This document shows positions 21,722 to 33,593 of a stretch of 64,000 bases of DNA, piece by piece. The stretch's first letter is position 1. Every line of letters begins with the position of its first letter. The stretch spans positions 124,001-188,000 of the forward strand of contig JABMLP010000017.1 of the NCBI GenBank assembly GCA_013176395.1. Direction: 5' to 3'. This DNA is from Venturia oleaginea (lineage: Eukaryota > Ascomycota > Dothideomycetes > Venturiales > Venturiaceae). The notes under the pieces were generated by a model. It made no database searches, had not been told where the DNA came from, and saw only the letters and a list, made by a program, of their open reading frames with translations. The position numbers and the translations under genes were made by a program.

Positions 21722-23323
21722 TCATGTAGATTCTTCGCCCCTATAATGTCCCGCCACCAGAAACGCCAGTTCTAAAGCTTGTTTTTCGTTGAGACGGGGA
21801 TCGCAATAGGTTGTGTAATTCAGACTCAGGTCCTCTTCTACTAATCCTTCCGAACCACCTATACACTCTGTGACGGCGTCGCCGGTGAGTTCTAGATGCA
21901 CGCCACCGAGGAAGGAACCGTGCTGTTTGTGGATTTTGAGGGCGGATGAGAGTTCTTTGTAGATTGAGGTGAAGGAACGGGTTTTTAGGCCGCCGGCTGT
22001 GCCTTTTGTGTTTCTGAGGGTGGGTTACGTTAGTTGGATGTTGATGGGGAGGGAGGAAGGGGAGGGAGGAAGGGGAGGACGGAAAGGGGAGGATGGAAAG
22101 GGGAATAGGGTAGGGGAGAGGGGAGGGGGAGAGGGAGAGAAAGAGAAGAGACACACCCATGCATTGGATCGCATTGCCAGACTACAATGTGTCCACTTCC
22201 TTTGACGGCTTCGATGTGCGGACCAAGCATCGATTCTACTTCATCTTCACCGTATCGCGTTATCAAAGTGACCTTCCCGATTTCTTTGGATGGGTTGACG
22301 ATTTCAAGGAGTTCGATTAGTTCATCATTTTTCATCGATGGACCGACTTTAATGCCGATGGGGTTTTCCAGACCACGGAAGTATTCAACATGTCCACCGT
22401 TGATTTGTCGTGTTCGATCTCCGATCCAAAGGAAATGGGCCGAGGTATTGTACCAGCCTTTTCCATCGGACCCCTTTATGCTGGCCGAGTAATTCGTTGG
22501 ATGGCGTAGATAACGTGTTAGTGCTTGTTCGTATTCGAGGACTAGACCTTCGTGACTTGTGAAGAGATCGACTGTGTGCAGGGGGCCGGCGGTGTCTGCG
22601 CCGACTGTACTCATGAAACGGAGCGCATCTGTTATGCTCGTGACGATGGCTTGGTATTTTGCTTGTAAACCCGAGTCTTGGACGTGGCCGAGACCCCAGT
22701 CTAGGGGGTTGTGTAGATCGGCGACGCCGGAGGAGAGTTGAGCGCGGACATAGTTGTTTGTTGCTGCTGAGTGGAAGTATGCATCAACTAGTCTGTTTGG
22801 ATCAACTCTCCTATCTGCAGGCTCATAGCCATTCAAGATGTCGCCCCGGAAAGAGGGAATTTCTTTTCCATCGAGCATTTCAGTGGGCGAGGATCGGGGT
22901 TTAGCGTATTGGCCTGCCATTCTGGCAATGCGGACGACAGGCTTGTTGGAGCCCCAGATCAAGACTAAACTCATTTGAAGTAGCAATTTGATCTTCGAAT
23001 CGATTGTTTCATCTTGGCAGTAGGAGAAGAGTTCTGCGCAGTCGCCGCCTTGGAGCAGAAATGCTCTTCCCAGTGCGACATCTCGGAGACTTTGTTTCAA
23101 TTTTATGATCTCGGTTGGTGTTACTATTGGCGGGAGTTTTTGGAGCTTTGATATGGCTGCTTGAGCTGCTGTTGCGTCTTCGTAAAGGACTTCTTGTTTT
23201 ATGGGCTTGGATTTCCAGGCTGTGAGATGTTAGTAGTGTACCCTAATGAGTGAAAGGTCACTTGCATTCTGGACTCCATTCTGCTGCGGAGGGTACCACT
23301 CGAGACGCTTTTTGTTCTGCCAT
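21722..23323 (-). CDS. Class II (plant-type) DAHP synthase
   Basis: Three exons, 23323-23266, 23219-22157 and 22013-21722, give 470 residues with consistent phases. Exon 1 encodes 19 residues and joins through a GC-AG intron to produce EWSPESWKSKPIKQ, the usual class II start. Family motifs: LLQGGDCAE, RIARMAGQYAKPRS, NPLDWGLGH, TSHEGL, GIKVGPSM, VWQCDPMHGNTKG, GGVHLELTG. The enzyme condenses phosphoenolpyruvate and erythrose 4-phosphate, the first step of the shikimate pathway. Many fungi have this plant-like form beside the Aro3/Aro4 type; it may serve a secondary pathway, but no cluster genes are adjacent. Confidence 0.93.
22040..22150. repeat. Homopurine/homopyrimidine tract inside a DAHP synthase intron
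   Basis: About 110 bp almost pure purine on the plus strand (GGGAGG, GGGGAGGA, GAGAGG words), hence a pyrimidine tract in the transcript. It makes up most of the 143-bp second intron (22014-22156). Such tracts can adopt triplex DNA and often expand by slippage. Confidence 0.8.
23220..23265 (-). other. GC-AG intron in the DAHP synthase gene
   Basis: The first intron (46 bp) starts GCAAGT and ends CACAG. GCAAGT is the consensus donor of the rare GC-AG class, and only this junction restores the conserved EWSPES/WKSKP reading. The nearest GT donor, 4 bp downstream, gives the wrong frame. Confidence 0.75.
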
Positions 23324-23827
23324 ATTCGATTTTCGATTGCCAGTCGAAGATGTTTCGTAGATAGCAGTCAAGATGCCCAGCGAGATTCTGCTCGTGACGA
23401 CTTCAGCAGGTCATCGATAGTTATGGATCAAATAATTGAGGTTGAATGAAGCTGTATCGTATCAATAAGGGTTTGAACTTGAGAATTATGACGGAGGTAG
23501 AAGATTTGAATGAATCCAAAAATACGAAAATTGGGGGGTCAAGAAAGGAAAATTACGAGCTCTTTATGACGATAGAATCGAATGACTTGCTTACGGGGTA
23601 ATATAGATAGTTACAAATATAATGTATGTATTCTCCCAGAGAGTCTTGGGTCAAGATAATTACTTTGGCAGCGAGTGAATGTGTCCTAAGTCAAAAACAC
23701 AAACGTCGTCCTTTACTGCAAGGCACTAACCACCTACCTACCCAGTTCTACATCCCACGTCTAAATTATTAGGTACCCCCAGCTTCCTCACACCTTCAGC
23801 TTGCAATTGACCTCACACATCTCCGAA

Positions 23828-24248
23828 ATGGCAGAAGAACCCCAACCAGATTCCATTGTCGAAGGTGCGACCGAAGAATCAAACCTCCCTACAAACGCCG
23901 AAGACCGCAAAGCCGCTGCAGCCCTTTCCGCGCTCGATGCTCGAGGCGATGACGACGAAGACACCTCAGAAAAGAAAGATGTCGATACCGCAGCATTGGA
24001 CAAGGCGATGAAAAACTTAGATGTCAAGGCGTCGAAAGCAGATGTGTACAAGGGCAAGATTGATGCTGCGGATGTGAATTTGGTGGTGAGTATAGGGACA
24101 ATTTGGTTGCGATTGAAGGGGCATATTGCTGATGTTCAAATAGGTCTCGGAGCTGGAGTTGACGAAGGCGAAGGCTACAGAACTGCTGAGGGCGCATGAG
24201 GGAGATGTGGTCAAGGCTATGGTGGCATTTGTCACCGCACCGGTTTGA
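23828..24248 (+). CDS. HYPK-like UBA protein
   Basis: Two exons, 23828-24085 and 24144-24248 (58-bp intron), 120 residues. An acidic Ala-rich N-terminal half leads to KADVYKGKIDAADVN and a C-terminal UBA-like helix bundle (ELELTKAKATELLRAHEGDV, VKAMVAF). This matches Huntingtin-yeast-partner-K proteins, which bind and inhibit the NatA N-terminal acetyltransferase at the ribosome; the same fold is shared with NAC-alpha. Length and domain order fit HYPK rather than NAC, as no NAC beta-barrel is present. Confidence 0.85.
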
Positions 24249-25539
24249 AGAGGAGGGTATACGGAGGTATTATCTTACGGCACGCCACAGTCGACATGAT
24301 ATTTATGAGGCTGGGAAGAGATGGCTTATGATATTGGGACACGGTTCCGAGAGTTCTCATCTAGTGAGGTATCCGGACGATCTGCCTGCAGCGCAATACG
24401 CGACGCAATGTATAGAATCTGCTGTCTATACGCAAGTCTATTCGCTGGTGATGACATGCGATAAGTGTTCTCTCCCGATGTAGAGGCACGAGGATGTTGT
24501 ACATCTTTCCGCTTGGTCGAATCGATGAAGGAATTCAATGCAATTTCTACAGGCTTGAGTTATTCAACTCCTGCTCATCGTACTTCTTTCGTCCTCTCTA
24601 AACCATGATTTACTTCTTGTTCATCTTCCGGCGTCCGAACAATCAGTATGGAATTCAATTCAAATAACTCCATAAGCAATTTGTTACTTGCCAATTCAAT
24701 TGCCATACAAGAGGTTTATGAGTACATTCCATGACGTTGAAAAGGCTGAAGGCTGACTTGCTCGTAACGAGCCACCCACATTAAGACTATTGTTATCAAC
24801 TTGCAGGCTTATTGGATATGTTACTGTTATACCTAAGTGAAGAAAATAGAACCAAAATGCACCAATTGAGGCCACCATGAACAGTACAGTTTCCGAAGGA
24901 ATCACACCGATCATCCTCGCAATGGAAGTCTTTGACAATGCCGAATTGCAAGCTCTTGGGTGGTTATATAGCGGCATTGGGAGGGCCGACAATACTAAAC
25001 AGCTCAGCCTTCTCTCGCGATTAAATACCATGTAGGTGATCAATTGTCCTGGTGGTCATAGATGGTATCAAATATTGACATCACAGTCAGCTTTCCTCTG
25101 TACTGCTCTTGACGAACACCACGAACCATTTAGGGACAATGACTGGACGATGGGGGAAGGGTCAACAATTAGTCGATAGCAATCACACCGAATTCCTTTT
25201 GACGATTGATTTCTCCCCTCGCGATGACAAGATTGGTGTCTCGGCTTTGGGCAAGTTTCAGCAGCAGAACCGTTCCGGACTTCTGGACTGGCCATTTTTC
25301 CGATGCCAGCACCAAATCAGATATAGCTGTACAAATATGGGCCTCCATCCTTGGTCAGGATTATCTCGATCACGATGTCACTGCGATTAAGAGAATAAGT
25401 GGCCCCGGTTATGACTCGCCATAAGTCTATCTTACGTCCTCGAATAGGAACTATACCGCCATGTATGGGTTTTGATAACTTCATAGTTCAACAAATCCCC
25501 GTTCCTACTGGAATCTGTGATTGTTCTAGTAAGGCGTTT
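24249..25539. other. Intergenic with no clear gene
   Basis: Several frames of 60-115 codons on both strands, none with a recognisable domain. Part of 25100-25540 may be the further-decayed 3' end of the AAA+ pseudogene that follows. Confidence 0.4.
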
Positions 25540-26325
25540 AATCTGCATGAGGGTGGCGATTGCTTATCCGCTCGCAAAAATCTGACGTCTGTATCTTCTC
25601 GACAGGCACGCTCATCGCATCTCACAGCGCGTTACCGATGTCTCTTCCCTAATGACCGTTCGTTAAGCTGGTTAAGCAGGGACGATTCCTCTCAAACAGC
25701 TCACCGTCCCATTCCTTCGCCGTGATCTTGAAAAGCTGTCTTCTGGCCTGTTCATCACGAAGCAGAACAGAAGTTTTCCGTTGGAAGGATGCGTCGCCGG
25801 GTAGCAGGATCAAGTATGAGGTAGATTTGTAGTGGTACTCAGGAGAAGGGAACCGTTGTCGTCGTCACTGACGCCTTCTATCTGTCTGTGCCAGCAGCTC
25901 GGTTTTTGACACCCAACAGATGAGAACTGGCGTTTGCTGCCTCACGGGCTCCGCAGAGGGCTTCGATCTTATCAATGAATATAATAGAAGGCATTCATTT
26001 TTTTCGCGAGCAAGGCGTAATAGTCCTCTAATGAGTCTTCCACTATCAGTGGTGATGATCATAGTGGATTGTTGTGATCTGAACAAGAAGCAGGCTTACC
26101 GTCCACTCGAGATACACTGGAGAGCGAGAAATCAACGTCCTCTAGCAACCGCTTTGGCCAAAAACTCTTGCCTGTTCCTGGTGAGCCGTACATCAACATG
26201 GGCTCTCCTACCTTTTCACCTGCCAGTGACAGTTCGGGAACTTCAGTCGCATCACCGCCGCCTCTTACAATCTTTGGGGGTTGGGCTATGTCCAATTGTA
26301 AGCTTGATTCAGACCAATTTACCAC
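25540..26325 (-). pseudogene. AAA+ ATPase pseudogene, Vps4/meiotic clade
   Basis: Minus-strand pieces in order, in shifting frames: Walker A (MYGSPGTGKSF) near 26190, a Walker B relic IFIDKIEALCG near 25975 (family IFIDEIDALCG), VKNRAAGTD, ATTNLPHTLDPATRRR near 25810 (sensor/arginine-finger region), DEQARRQLFKI near 25740, and DAMSVPVEKIQTSDF near 25600. Several frameshifts and stops separate them. In addition the Walker B Asp-Glu pair reads Asp-Lys, which would abolish hydrolysis. Vps4-type proteins disassemble ESCRT-III; this copy is dead. Confidence 0.75.
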
Positions 26326-26998
26326 AATGTCAATTCAGCTAATCTCATAAACCGAGCTCAGGCCAGGCCTCCGCACTCTTCTCTCCCAATGACTGCCCTC
26401 ATAAGCAGTCCAGCATCGTGCTACAGACCCGGCATTCATAAGAAACGAAGAAGAGAAGATATTTTTCATGATACGGACACGCAACGTGAGCTGGTCTGCA
26501 CTACTATTTTAGCTCGAAAGGAGAAGACAAACATACCAAAAGTCACCAAAACTCCAATTAAACTCAACCTAACCTATCCTCGACCGCGTCGTCCTAAAAA
26601 GGAACAACACTCCCCTTTCCCTCCGGATCACTCGCAAACAAACAATTCATCATCTAGTCTTGACTTCGGATGTCGGAACGCTGGATGAGGGCTTCTATAC
26701 ACATAACATTCACCTCCACGTACGGAAGAGCCGACCAAAAACGCACAAGTTCTCCCCGGCATTTTCGCAAATCACTTTCTTCGGTACGAGCTCGCTGATA
26801 TTGCGTACAGACTGCGAGTTGATTCCGTCAAGGCTAGAATCGGTAGGTGTCATCGCCAATACGCTATTAATATACCCCATCTAGTGCGGGTCATGCTATC
26901 GTACAAATTAAAGTTCCAGTGCACATCTCCAATCGAAGAATAATCGTCGTGTGTGTATGGATATCTTCTAGAAGCCAAAAATTATTAGCACATGCACG
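26326..26998. other. Intergenic, possible 5' relic of the AAA+ pseudogene
   Basis: Plus-strand frames of 60-100 codons without domains. No MIT domain (the usual Vps4 N-terminus) could be read on the minus strand. Confidence 0.4.
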
Positions 26999-29191
26999 TC
27001 ACTCGATTCTCTTCTTGCCCTCCTCCATAAAGCCTAACCTAGCTTCACTCTTTCCCCGTTCATGAGTCTTTACGAAGGTTCCAATGACTGGTTCTTGCCG
27101 CGCGCGACCAAGAGCATCCTCGTATGCCTCTATTGCCCAAGGACGTGGATTGAGTTTGGGCCAATTCACCTATTTACGTGTTAAGTACTTGGTTTATACA
27201 ATGCAGACACGATCAACGTACGTATAATGCTCCGTGGGTAAAAACAAAGTAGCCACTCGCCACGCTCACGACCAATGCGAAGATCATCAGAAGTCTGAAT
27301 GGCCAGATGACCGCCTCAGGATCGCGGCGTGCCAAAGAGCCTACGAAGACGAGGAAAATGCTACCCAAAAGGATGTACGGTATGCTCTGGATAATGAGAG
27401 GACGTCTGTCGACAAACGCAGCGGAGCTACTCTGTGCAGGAAGATGCGCACCTAAGAACAGATCGAAGCCATCTTGGCGCCGTCCATCGGCAAAGTTGTT
27501 CTTGATATATCGTGTGATAGAATTAGACAGATCCATGAGTGCGCCACGCCTGGTTCTGTTGCCAGTCCTTGTGAAATCAGTCTTCAGCGCACCCGTGCCA
27601 GAGTAGCTCTTGCTAACGACATCTGCATTGTCTGCCCATACATTGCGAAAGAGGTGCTCAAAGGCTTGATCATCTGACGCATTCTCGCCTTCGCGCAGCA
27701 ATCCAAGATCGATTAGCATGCGAGTGAGAATGTACCTTCCTAGCATGCTCTGAACGACGTTTGTACGATCTAGACAGTCCATACAATTTGTGCGCACAAC
27801 GCAATCCTGCTTGCTGCGAATTTCCGTCCTGCCTTCATGTCCGGGCATGTCTACGCCTCGGAAGTAGCCACCTTTATTGACGCCGCTTTGAAGCTGTTGC
27901 ATAAGAAGTTGAGCTCGGTGCCATTGAAGTCCCTTGGTCTCGTTGTGGAAGTCGAAATAGACATAGTGAAGACGGTCAAACTCGGATCTCGCCCCCTTTG
28001 ACTCGATTGTATTCATGGCTTCTGCACTTCTCGAGTCACCTTGAAGATCTCCTGTTGGAGAGGAGATCAGCAAGTGCACCATCTGTTCGTACGCGTCTTT
28101 AATGCGTTTCTCGCGACCTTTTTGATTGACAAGATTGACGAGATAGTTTTCGCCATAAAGTTGGATCTGCTGGTCAAAATGGCGTTTGGCCGCCAACACA
28201 GCCGTCTCAACATTACGAACCTGTAACTTTGGTGTATACTTCAATGTATTGACCTCTGCCCAATATACAGGAACGCTCCCTCGAGTCTGCACGTAAGACA
28301 AAACTTGTGCTTCGCGGCCACCAATTTTGCCATTCTTCACTCCCGCGTCTCCCGCATAGCTGGCAGGTCCTTTGGATGCGTCGTCGTTTATGATGATTGT
28401 CTGTTCCGTCTCGTTGAAATTGGAAACATTTCCATCCTCGTCAATGCCTCTCGAAAAGTACCTTGTTCCAGCGCGAAGCCGCGAACGACGTGTAATGAGT
28501 ACAAAGGTGAGAGGGTTCCCCTTGATTGACGTGTTCGTGATCCTGAGCATGCCAAACATGACTGGCAAAATGAATGGATCCACCGCTGGCTGTTCTCCAT
28601 GTTGACCGAACGTGCTCTTTCCAGATCGAAAATCAATGAGATCTGACGAGATGAATCTGTTCCAGAAGAAGCGGTCATCTGCGCGTTTCCAGAGTGGTAA
28701 AGCCGCGTTTGCCTCAGATTGGCGCTGGAAGGCGTTTGTGATATCGAATGAGTAGGAAAAGTACATGGGCCCGGTCTTGATGAGCTTCTTGATCAAATTA
28801 AGGTAGGTTTCCTCATCTGGGTCGCGCAGTGAGCCTTCTCTTAGAGGTAGCAATTCCGTCGCAACAATCTTGTATATCATGTGGCCCTTTAGTCGGCCCA
28901 TGGGCTGGGCTTTGGTGATGACAACAATGTATTTATCTAATCTCGTCAGCCGTGCTTCCAACAACGATCGAAGATTTATGCACCCAGGCGCAAACTGATG
29001 ATTCCGAGTATACCAGTAATGCTGGACACCCTTCGTGTTCCCAAAAGCTTGCCATCATTTAGTCTGATATCTCCAGTAGGACGGTCGATGACCAGCGTAG
29101 GCGCATTTGGTGTGGAAGGAGAGGAGAAAGCGTAATGCGAGGGCGACGAATGGACATTGATGTCCCTGAAAGGGAGGCTCGCGGCGGCCAT
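26999..29191 (-). CDS. sac1: Sac1-type phosphoinositide phosphatase
   Basis: Three exons, 29191-28984, 28936-27222 and 27169-26999, give 697 residues; phases agree, introns 44 and 52 bp. The Sac domain includes GILGIISLRL joined to DKYIVVITKAQPMG, MYFSYSFDIT, FILPVMFGML, LRAGTRYFSRGIDEDGNVSN, and the catalytic CX5R motif in RTNCMDCLDRTNV (about residues 455-465). Two C-terminal hydrophobic helices (IPYILLGSIFLVFVGSL and LLMIFALVVSVASGYFVF) place it in the ER/Golgi membrane, followed by a conserved cytosolic tail (WPKLNPRPWAIEAYEDALG). It dephosphorylates PI4P and PI3P. Confidence 0.95.
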
Positions 29192-29541
29192 GTCCGGGTG
29201 GTAGGTGGTAGGAGTCGAAGCCGTGAAGGGTACTGTGTCTACGACTCTTTAAGCGCTACCAGCGAGTGTCGCCTGTGATTGTCAAGTATCTCGATAAGTC
29301 CAGGTGTTGACAAGTTCCGGTGATACAAGGATGTGGAGCTTCGCGTCATAAATGAGGCTTACTGCGAGCGAACGTGATATGGTGCCCTTCCCTACTACAG
29401 AGCAGTATCTCAACAACACCACCACCACAAATACCACCGCTGACAAGGCATCTACCACTTGTCCTACGTCTTCATCGCCCGTACCGCTCATATTCACACC
29501 AACTTCCACACCTCCACCTCTCGTCCACATCCACCGCCATC
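29192..29541. other. Divergent promoter region between Sac1 and Rab5
   Basis: The two start codons face away from each other across 350 bp. The Rab5 side has a pyrimidine/ACC-rich leader (CACCACCACAAATACCACC) just upstream of its ATG. No gene inside. Confidence 0.5.
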
Positions 29542-30418
29542 ATGGCAACTCGCATTCAACCAGGCGGCAGACCAGGAGGAAACTCGCGCTTCGCTCAGTT
29601 CAAGCTGGTGCTACTCGGTATGTTCTTATTTAGGGAAAATATCATATACAAGTTTTACTGATGGCTCAATAGGTGAATCGGCAGTTGGCAAGGTTGGTCG
29701 TCTTTATCTTGCCGAAGCCTGCATGTGTACTAACAGCTACCCAAGAGTTCTTTAGTTTTGCGATTCGTCAAAGTTAGTACCAGCAGTATCGTGTCCTCTG
29801 TTCGATCCCATTTAACATTCACATAGGACCAATTCGATGATTACAGAGAATCAACCATCGGCGCTGCTTTCCTCACCCAGACAATCGCCCTAGATGAATC
29901 GACAACCGTCAAGTTCGAGATATGGGATACCGCTGGACAGGAACGCTACAAGTCGCTGGCTCCCATGTATTACCGAAACGCAAACTGCGCCGTAGTCGTC
30001 TACGACATCACACAAGCCGTACGTTGACATCTTGGCATCTGCCTACCACATGTCCTAACATCTACAATAGTCCTCCTTGGATAAAGCAAAGGCCTGGGTG
30101 AAAGAATTACAGAGACAGGCAAACGAGAATATCATCATCGCTCTTGCAGGCAACAAGCTCGATCTTGTCACCGAGAGCCCAGACAAGCGTGCCATCACGA
30201 CCGCTGACGCTCAACAATACGCCCAGGAAGCCGGTCTCTTGTTCTTTGAGACCTCTGCAAAGACTGCCGAGAACGTTAAGGAATTATTCACTGCAATAGC
30301 GAAGAAGCTGCCCCTGGATCAGGCCGGACCACGAAGCATGCGCTCCGCCGCACAACGACCCGGCGTAGATTTGAGACCGGAGACGAACAACACACAAGCT
30401 GGAGGTTGCAATTGCTAG
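29542..30418 (+). CDS. rab5: Rab5-family small GTPase
   Basis: Five exons, 29542-29617, 29673-29692, 29746-29772, 29827-30018 and 30071-30418, give 220 residues; the second and third exons are only 20 and 27 nt. Motifs in order: [20 protein letters not shown] (P-loop), [17 protein letters not shown] (switch I), [20 protein letters not shown] (switch II), [16 protein letters not shown], and a C-terminal CNC prenylation signal. Switch sequences are of the Rab5/Ypt51 type. It directs early endosome fusion and endocytic traffic. Introns of 52-55 bp are the local norm. Confidence 0.95.
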
Positions 30419-31477
30419 ACAATGCTCGGGCTTAAGAGGTTGAGGCACAGGGGACGTGAATAGGAGAGGATATGACATCAATTGGATCTTGCATTTGCGT
30501 ATTTATATAACACCCACGAGCGAGCTGAGCCGGACAAGGATGACTTAGAAAGGGGAGAGGTCTTGGCTCGTTGCTTCTGCTTGCTGTTTTTTCGTCACCT
30601 GTTTCATTACGACTCTTTTGGAGCTTAGGGTGGTGCTGGCTGGCTGGTGTTTGGGCATGGTTTGACACAATGAATACACTACTAATTTCACGTTCAACGC
30701 TCCATGCATGTGTTGTGACCGCTTATCCTTCAAAAAGAAGATCATACATTGTCGCGTGACATGATCCTTGATGTCGCTTTTACAGGAGTCATTGAATTAC
30801 TGGACTATCTTACACTTGGTAAGTTCTTGGAAAATATCGAATTGGTGATTGGGAATGTGCTGGGGGTGATAACAGGGAACTGAAACTCAAGATTGATGTG
30901 AGCCATATTATGAACAGGGCATAATGATTTTCTCGAATCAATACTTTGTTGTTTGGGTGTAATTGATGACGCAGGATGAAGATGTGGGGAATGGAAGGGT
31001 AAGGTGTTACTATGGCGGCCGCGGGAAATGGAGAGATTTATTATTGAGAAATGTGATGGTTCGATTGTGTTATAGTGAGATGGTGGGGGACTTTTTTTTC
31101 CTGAGGGGTGTGTATGGTGGTTATGAATTCTTAGGCTTCAAAGTCGCCTAGCTTTTGGAATGGCTGCGCGTTTGGAAAGCTGTTTTATAGGAATGAGTAT
31201 GGTGGGTTTAGAGTTCGAAGGAGGAGATTGTGAAGGAGGAGATTGTGAAGGAGGAGATTGTGAAGGAGGAGATTATGAAGCTGAAGAAGGAGATTAAGAA
31301 GGGAGCGGATGGTGCGATTGAGGAAGAGATGGTCGGGTGCAGGATACTTGTACTTTGCAAACACGAACGTTTTGACGATGTGACTTCCATTTTCGGCCAC
31401 GATATGTATAGACAGAGTTTGATCTAAGCAGAAGCTTTCCAGGATACGATACGCCTACCAAATTCCAGAGATCGACG
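30419..31477. other. Intergenic with a coding-like 15-bp repeat
   Basis: No convincing gene. The 15-bp repeat at 31217-31276 is described separately. The rest is ordinary intergenic sequence. Confidence 0.5.
31217..31276. repeat. 15-bp minisatellite, four units
   Basis: Four tandem copies of GAAGGAGGAGATTGT, the last with one change. Its length is a multiple of 3, so it reads KEEIV repeats in an open frame, but that frame is short and has no other support. Confidence 0.9.
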
Positions 31478-32089
31478 CTACTTCCCCTTCCCCCAAGATA
31501 AATCTCTCGTCGCCTCCGTGACAGGTTGAACAGGACTCTCACTCCCCTCTTTCTCCATCTCCCTCCGCTCCATCTCCTCCCTCCTCTCAGCCTTCCTTGC
31601 CCCCCTCCGTTCCGCCTCTCTCCTCAACATCTTATCCTCTTCCTCCCTCACCTCCAACTCCTTCAACCACTTCTCCCTCTTCTCTACTCTTCTTCTCTCT
31701 CCCTCGACCTTATCAAATTCCTTTCTCTTCTCCCTATCACCTTTCCAGTATGAGCTTCCGACTACGAGAGCAGCAATTGTGAAGCCTTGAGCGTAAATTC
31801 GACGGCGGAACATTTTATTTGCGGTTGCGTGGTCGTTTTTGCGCATGGCTTTTGTGGCGCCGAGGAGGGCGAAAACGGTTAGGAGACAGCCGAGGGGGAC
31901 GAGGGGTTCTTGTTTTAGGCGGCGGGTTATTATTTGGAGGCGGGATTCGGAGCGGAAATCTCTGGGAGGAGTGTTAGTTTGGGCGTGGTTTTGGAGAGTG
32001 GACAGGGTCGGGGAATGGGTGTGGGCTAGGAAAGTAGTTTAGACGTACTCATCGTCGTCGAAGGACGAGGGAACTGGAGGTCCTGACAT
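31478..32089 (-). CDS. rcf1: Respiratory supercomplex factor Rcf1 (HIG1 domain)
   Basis: Two exons, 32089-32049 and 31961-31478 (87-bp intron), 174 residues. It begins MSGPPVPSSFDDDED, typical of Rcf1, then the HIG1 domain: EPLVPLGCLLTVFALLGA (first helix), MRRRIY-like loop read here as MFRRRIYAQGFTIAALVVGS (second helix). A long Arg/Glu-rich coiled coil follows, with a short tail. It sits in the mitochondrial inner membrane and helps cytochrome c oxidase assemble and join complex III. Length and coiled-coil tail fit the fungal family. Confidence 0.92.
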
Positions 32090-32444
32090 GGTGGTGGTTG
32101 TAGGTGGTTAGTATCAGATGGAATGTATTTACGGAGGTTCGCGGCCGATGAGATGCGTGGTGTCTCTGGTTTCAATGAGTATTGTTCCCCGTCAAAGGAA
32201 TTCATTGGGTCTTGTCAATGGTATATGTGACTATAGAGCTTGTCGCATGCCCTCAATGATGGTCAAGCTTGGAGTGGATGTTGTGATTGGTAGATGTTCC
32301 TAATTCGGTGTGGAGTGATGATGGCATTGAAAACAAGGGTCCAGAGGCTCGAATCTCGGCCTCCAATGGATCCATCATCTCACTGACAACCCAGGTATGA
32401 TCTCGAAAACGTCAATTATGGTTCAATGGTGACTTTCCATCACT
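32090..32444. other. Intergenic upstream of Rcf1
   Basis: The Rcf1 promoter should lie here. A palindrome-like GAGGCTCGAATCTCGGCCTC at about 32350 was checked as a tRNA arm and rejected. No gene seen. Confidence 0.45.
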
Positions 32445-33593
32445 TTATCTCAGCCAAACGATGGCTTTCTTCAGTATCCCACAATCACCGCCATGGTCAG
32501 ATCCATCGGCTTTACCTATAGCAAAAACTGCTGGTTGGGTAACAGCTTCTGGCACATCTCTCGCACCTCCTACCTCGATCAAGCGCAATAATTCTGAACG
32601 TATCATATGGATCTCCTTTGAATGCTGTCCATAGGCTATCAACGTCAGTATAAATCCTTCGAATTGTTGTGAGGATGCTTTACTTACCACTCAAAAGGTC
32701 TATGCGTACTCGGTGAAGAACTAGATCGGAATATTGATTCTCTTTAGCGACATAGCCACCCATGAACCAAAAATACTTCATGATCATCTCGTTGCAGATG
32801 AATCGATTAAGCATGATGAGAGTAGCAGCCACGGAGCCGTCTCTTTGCCGCCCGAAATGTCGCCCAGATTTTGTTCCTCAGCATCTCGTCAACTTCGCCG
32901 AGCCTTATCGATTCCTTTGCTTCACCTTCTCTGAAGAACCTTTTTCGCAATGACCGCTTTCGGATTGTCTTGGATGCGTATTCACGACTGAACTTTCGGA
33001 CCCTTCGTTCCAGGTTATTGAAGTCTCGTTCCATTTCACAGTCTTCTGTGGCAGGCCATGCATTGATTGAACCTTTCGCGGTACCAATTGAGCATTGCTT
33101 CTCTTTCTTCGAGCTTTGCCTCCATTTCTTCGAGTCTTGCTTCCCTTTCTTCGAGCTGGTACTTCAAGGCGGTGTTTTCGACCCTCACTTTTTCTGTCTC
33201 GTCTCTGTCGCTTACGGGTACCTCTTGGCTCCTTACTGGAGGAATAGACTTATTGAATCGATGTGCCCGAGCTCTTGGCGTGTCTACGGAATTGATGTCG
33301 TCCTCAGAGTCGTGTTTGCTAGCCTTGGTGCTAACGATAAGCCCGACTAGTCTTCGTCGTTCGGATTTCTGAGACGACTGCCCGCTGTTCTTTGATATCC
33401 GAGGTGTCAATCTAGTCTTCCTGGAGCTTATCGCTTCCCGCTTTTTCATGCCGTGGTTTGTGTCTGCTAACTGGTCAAGGATTTCATCGTCCTGAGTACC
33501 TGTGGATGTTCTATTTCGAGTTGATCGCCTCAACGCTGGAGTCGTTTTGTCCTTGGACATGGCTGTAGAATTCTTGGACAAGAATTTTGCCAT
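32445..33593 (-). CDS. Coiled-coil hypothetical gene, exon structure unresolved
   Basis: A clear frame 33593-33036 (185 codons) starts MAKFLSKNSTAMSKDKTTPA, is basic and Ser/Thr-rich (LRRSTRNRTSTGTQ), and ends in a coiled coil with repeated LEEREARLEEMEAKLEEREA before CMACHRRL. Further minus-strand coding-like segments follow in other frames: 33034-32810 (basic helical), about 32835-32700 (RFICNEMIMKYFWFMGGYV) joined by a plausible GT-AG intron to 32653-32445 (AYGQHSKEIHMIRSELLRLI). They could be later exons, a second gene or a pseudogene tail. A nuclear, chromatin-type role is only suggested by composition. Confidence 0.5.

Noticed and set aside
6793..23323. Secondary-metabolite cluster linking the SDR and DAHP synthase genes
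   Set aside because: The genes between are housekeeping (ribokinase, Yih1, Swp1), and no polyketide, peptide synthetase or terpene enzyme is present.
32340..32375. Possible tRNA T-arm (GAGGCTCGAATCTCGGCCTC)
   Set aside because: No A box, acceptor stem or cloverleaf could be built around it. No convincing tRNA or rRNA was found anywhere in the window.
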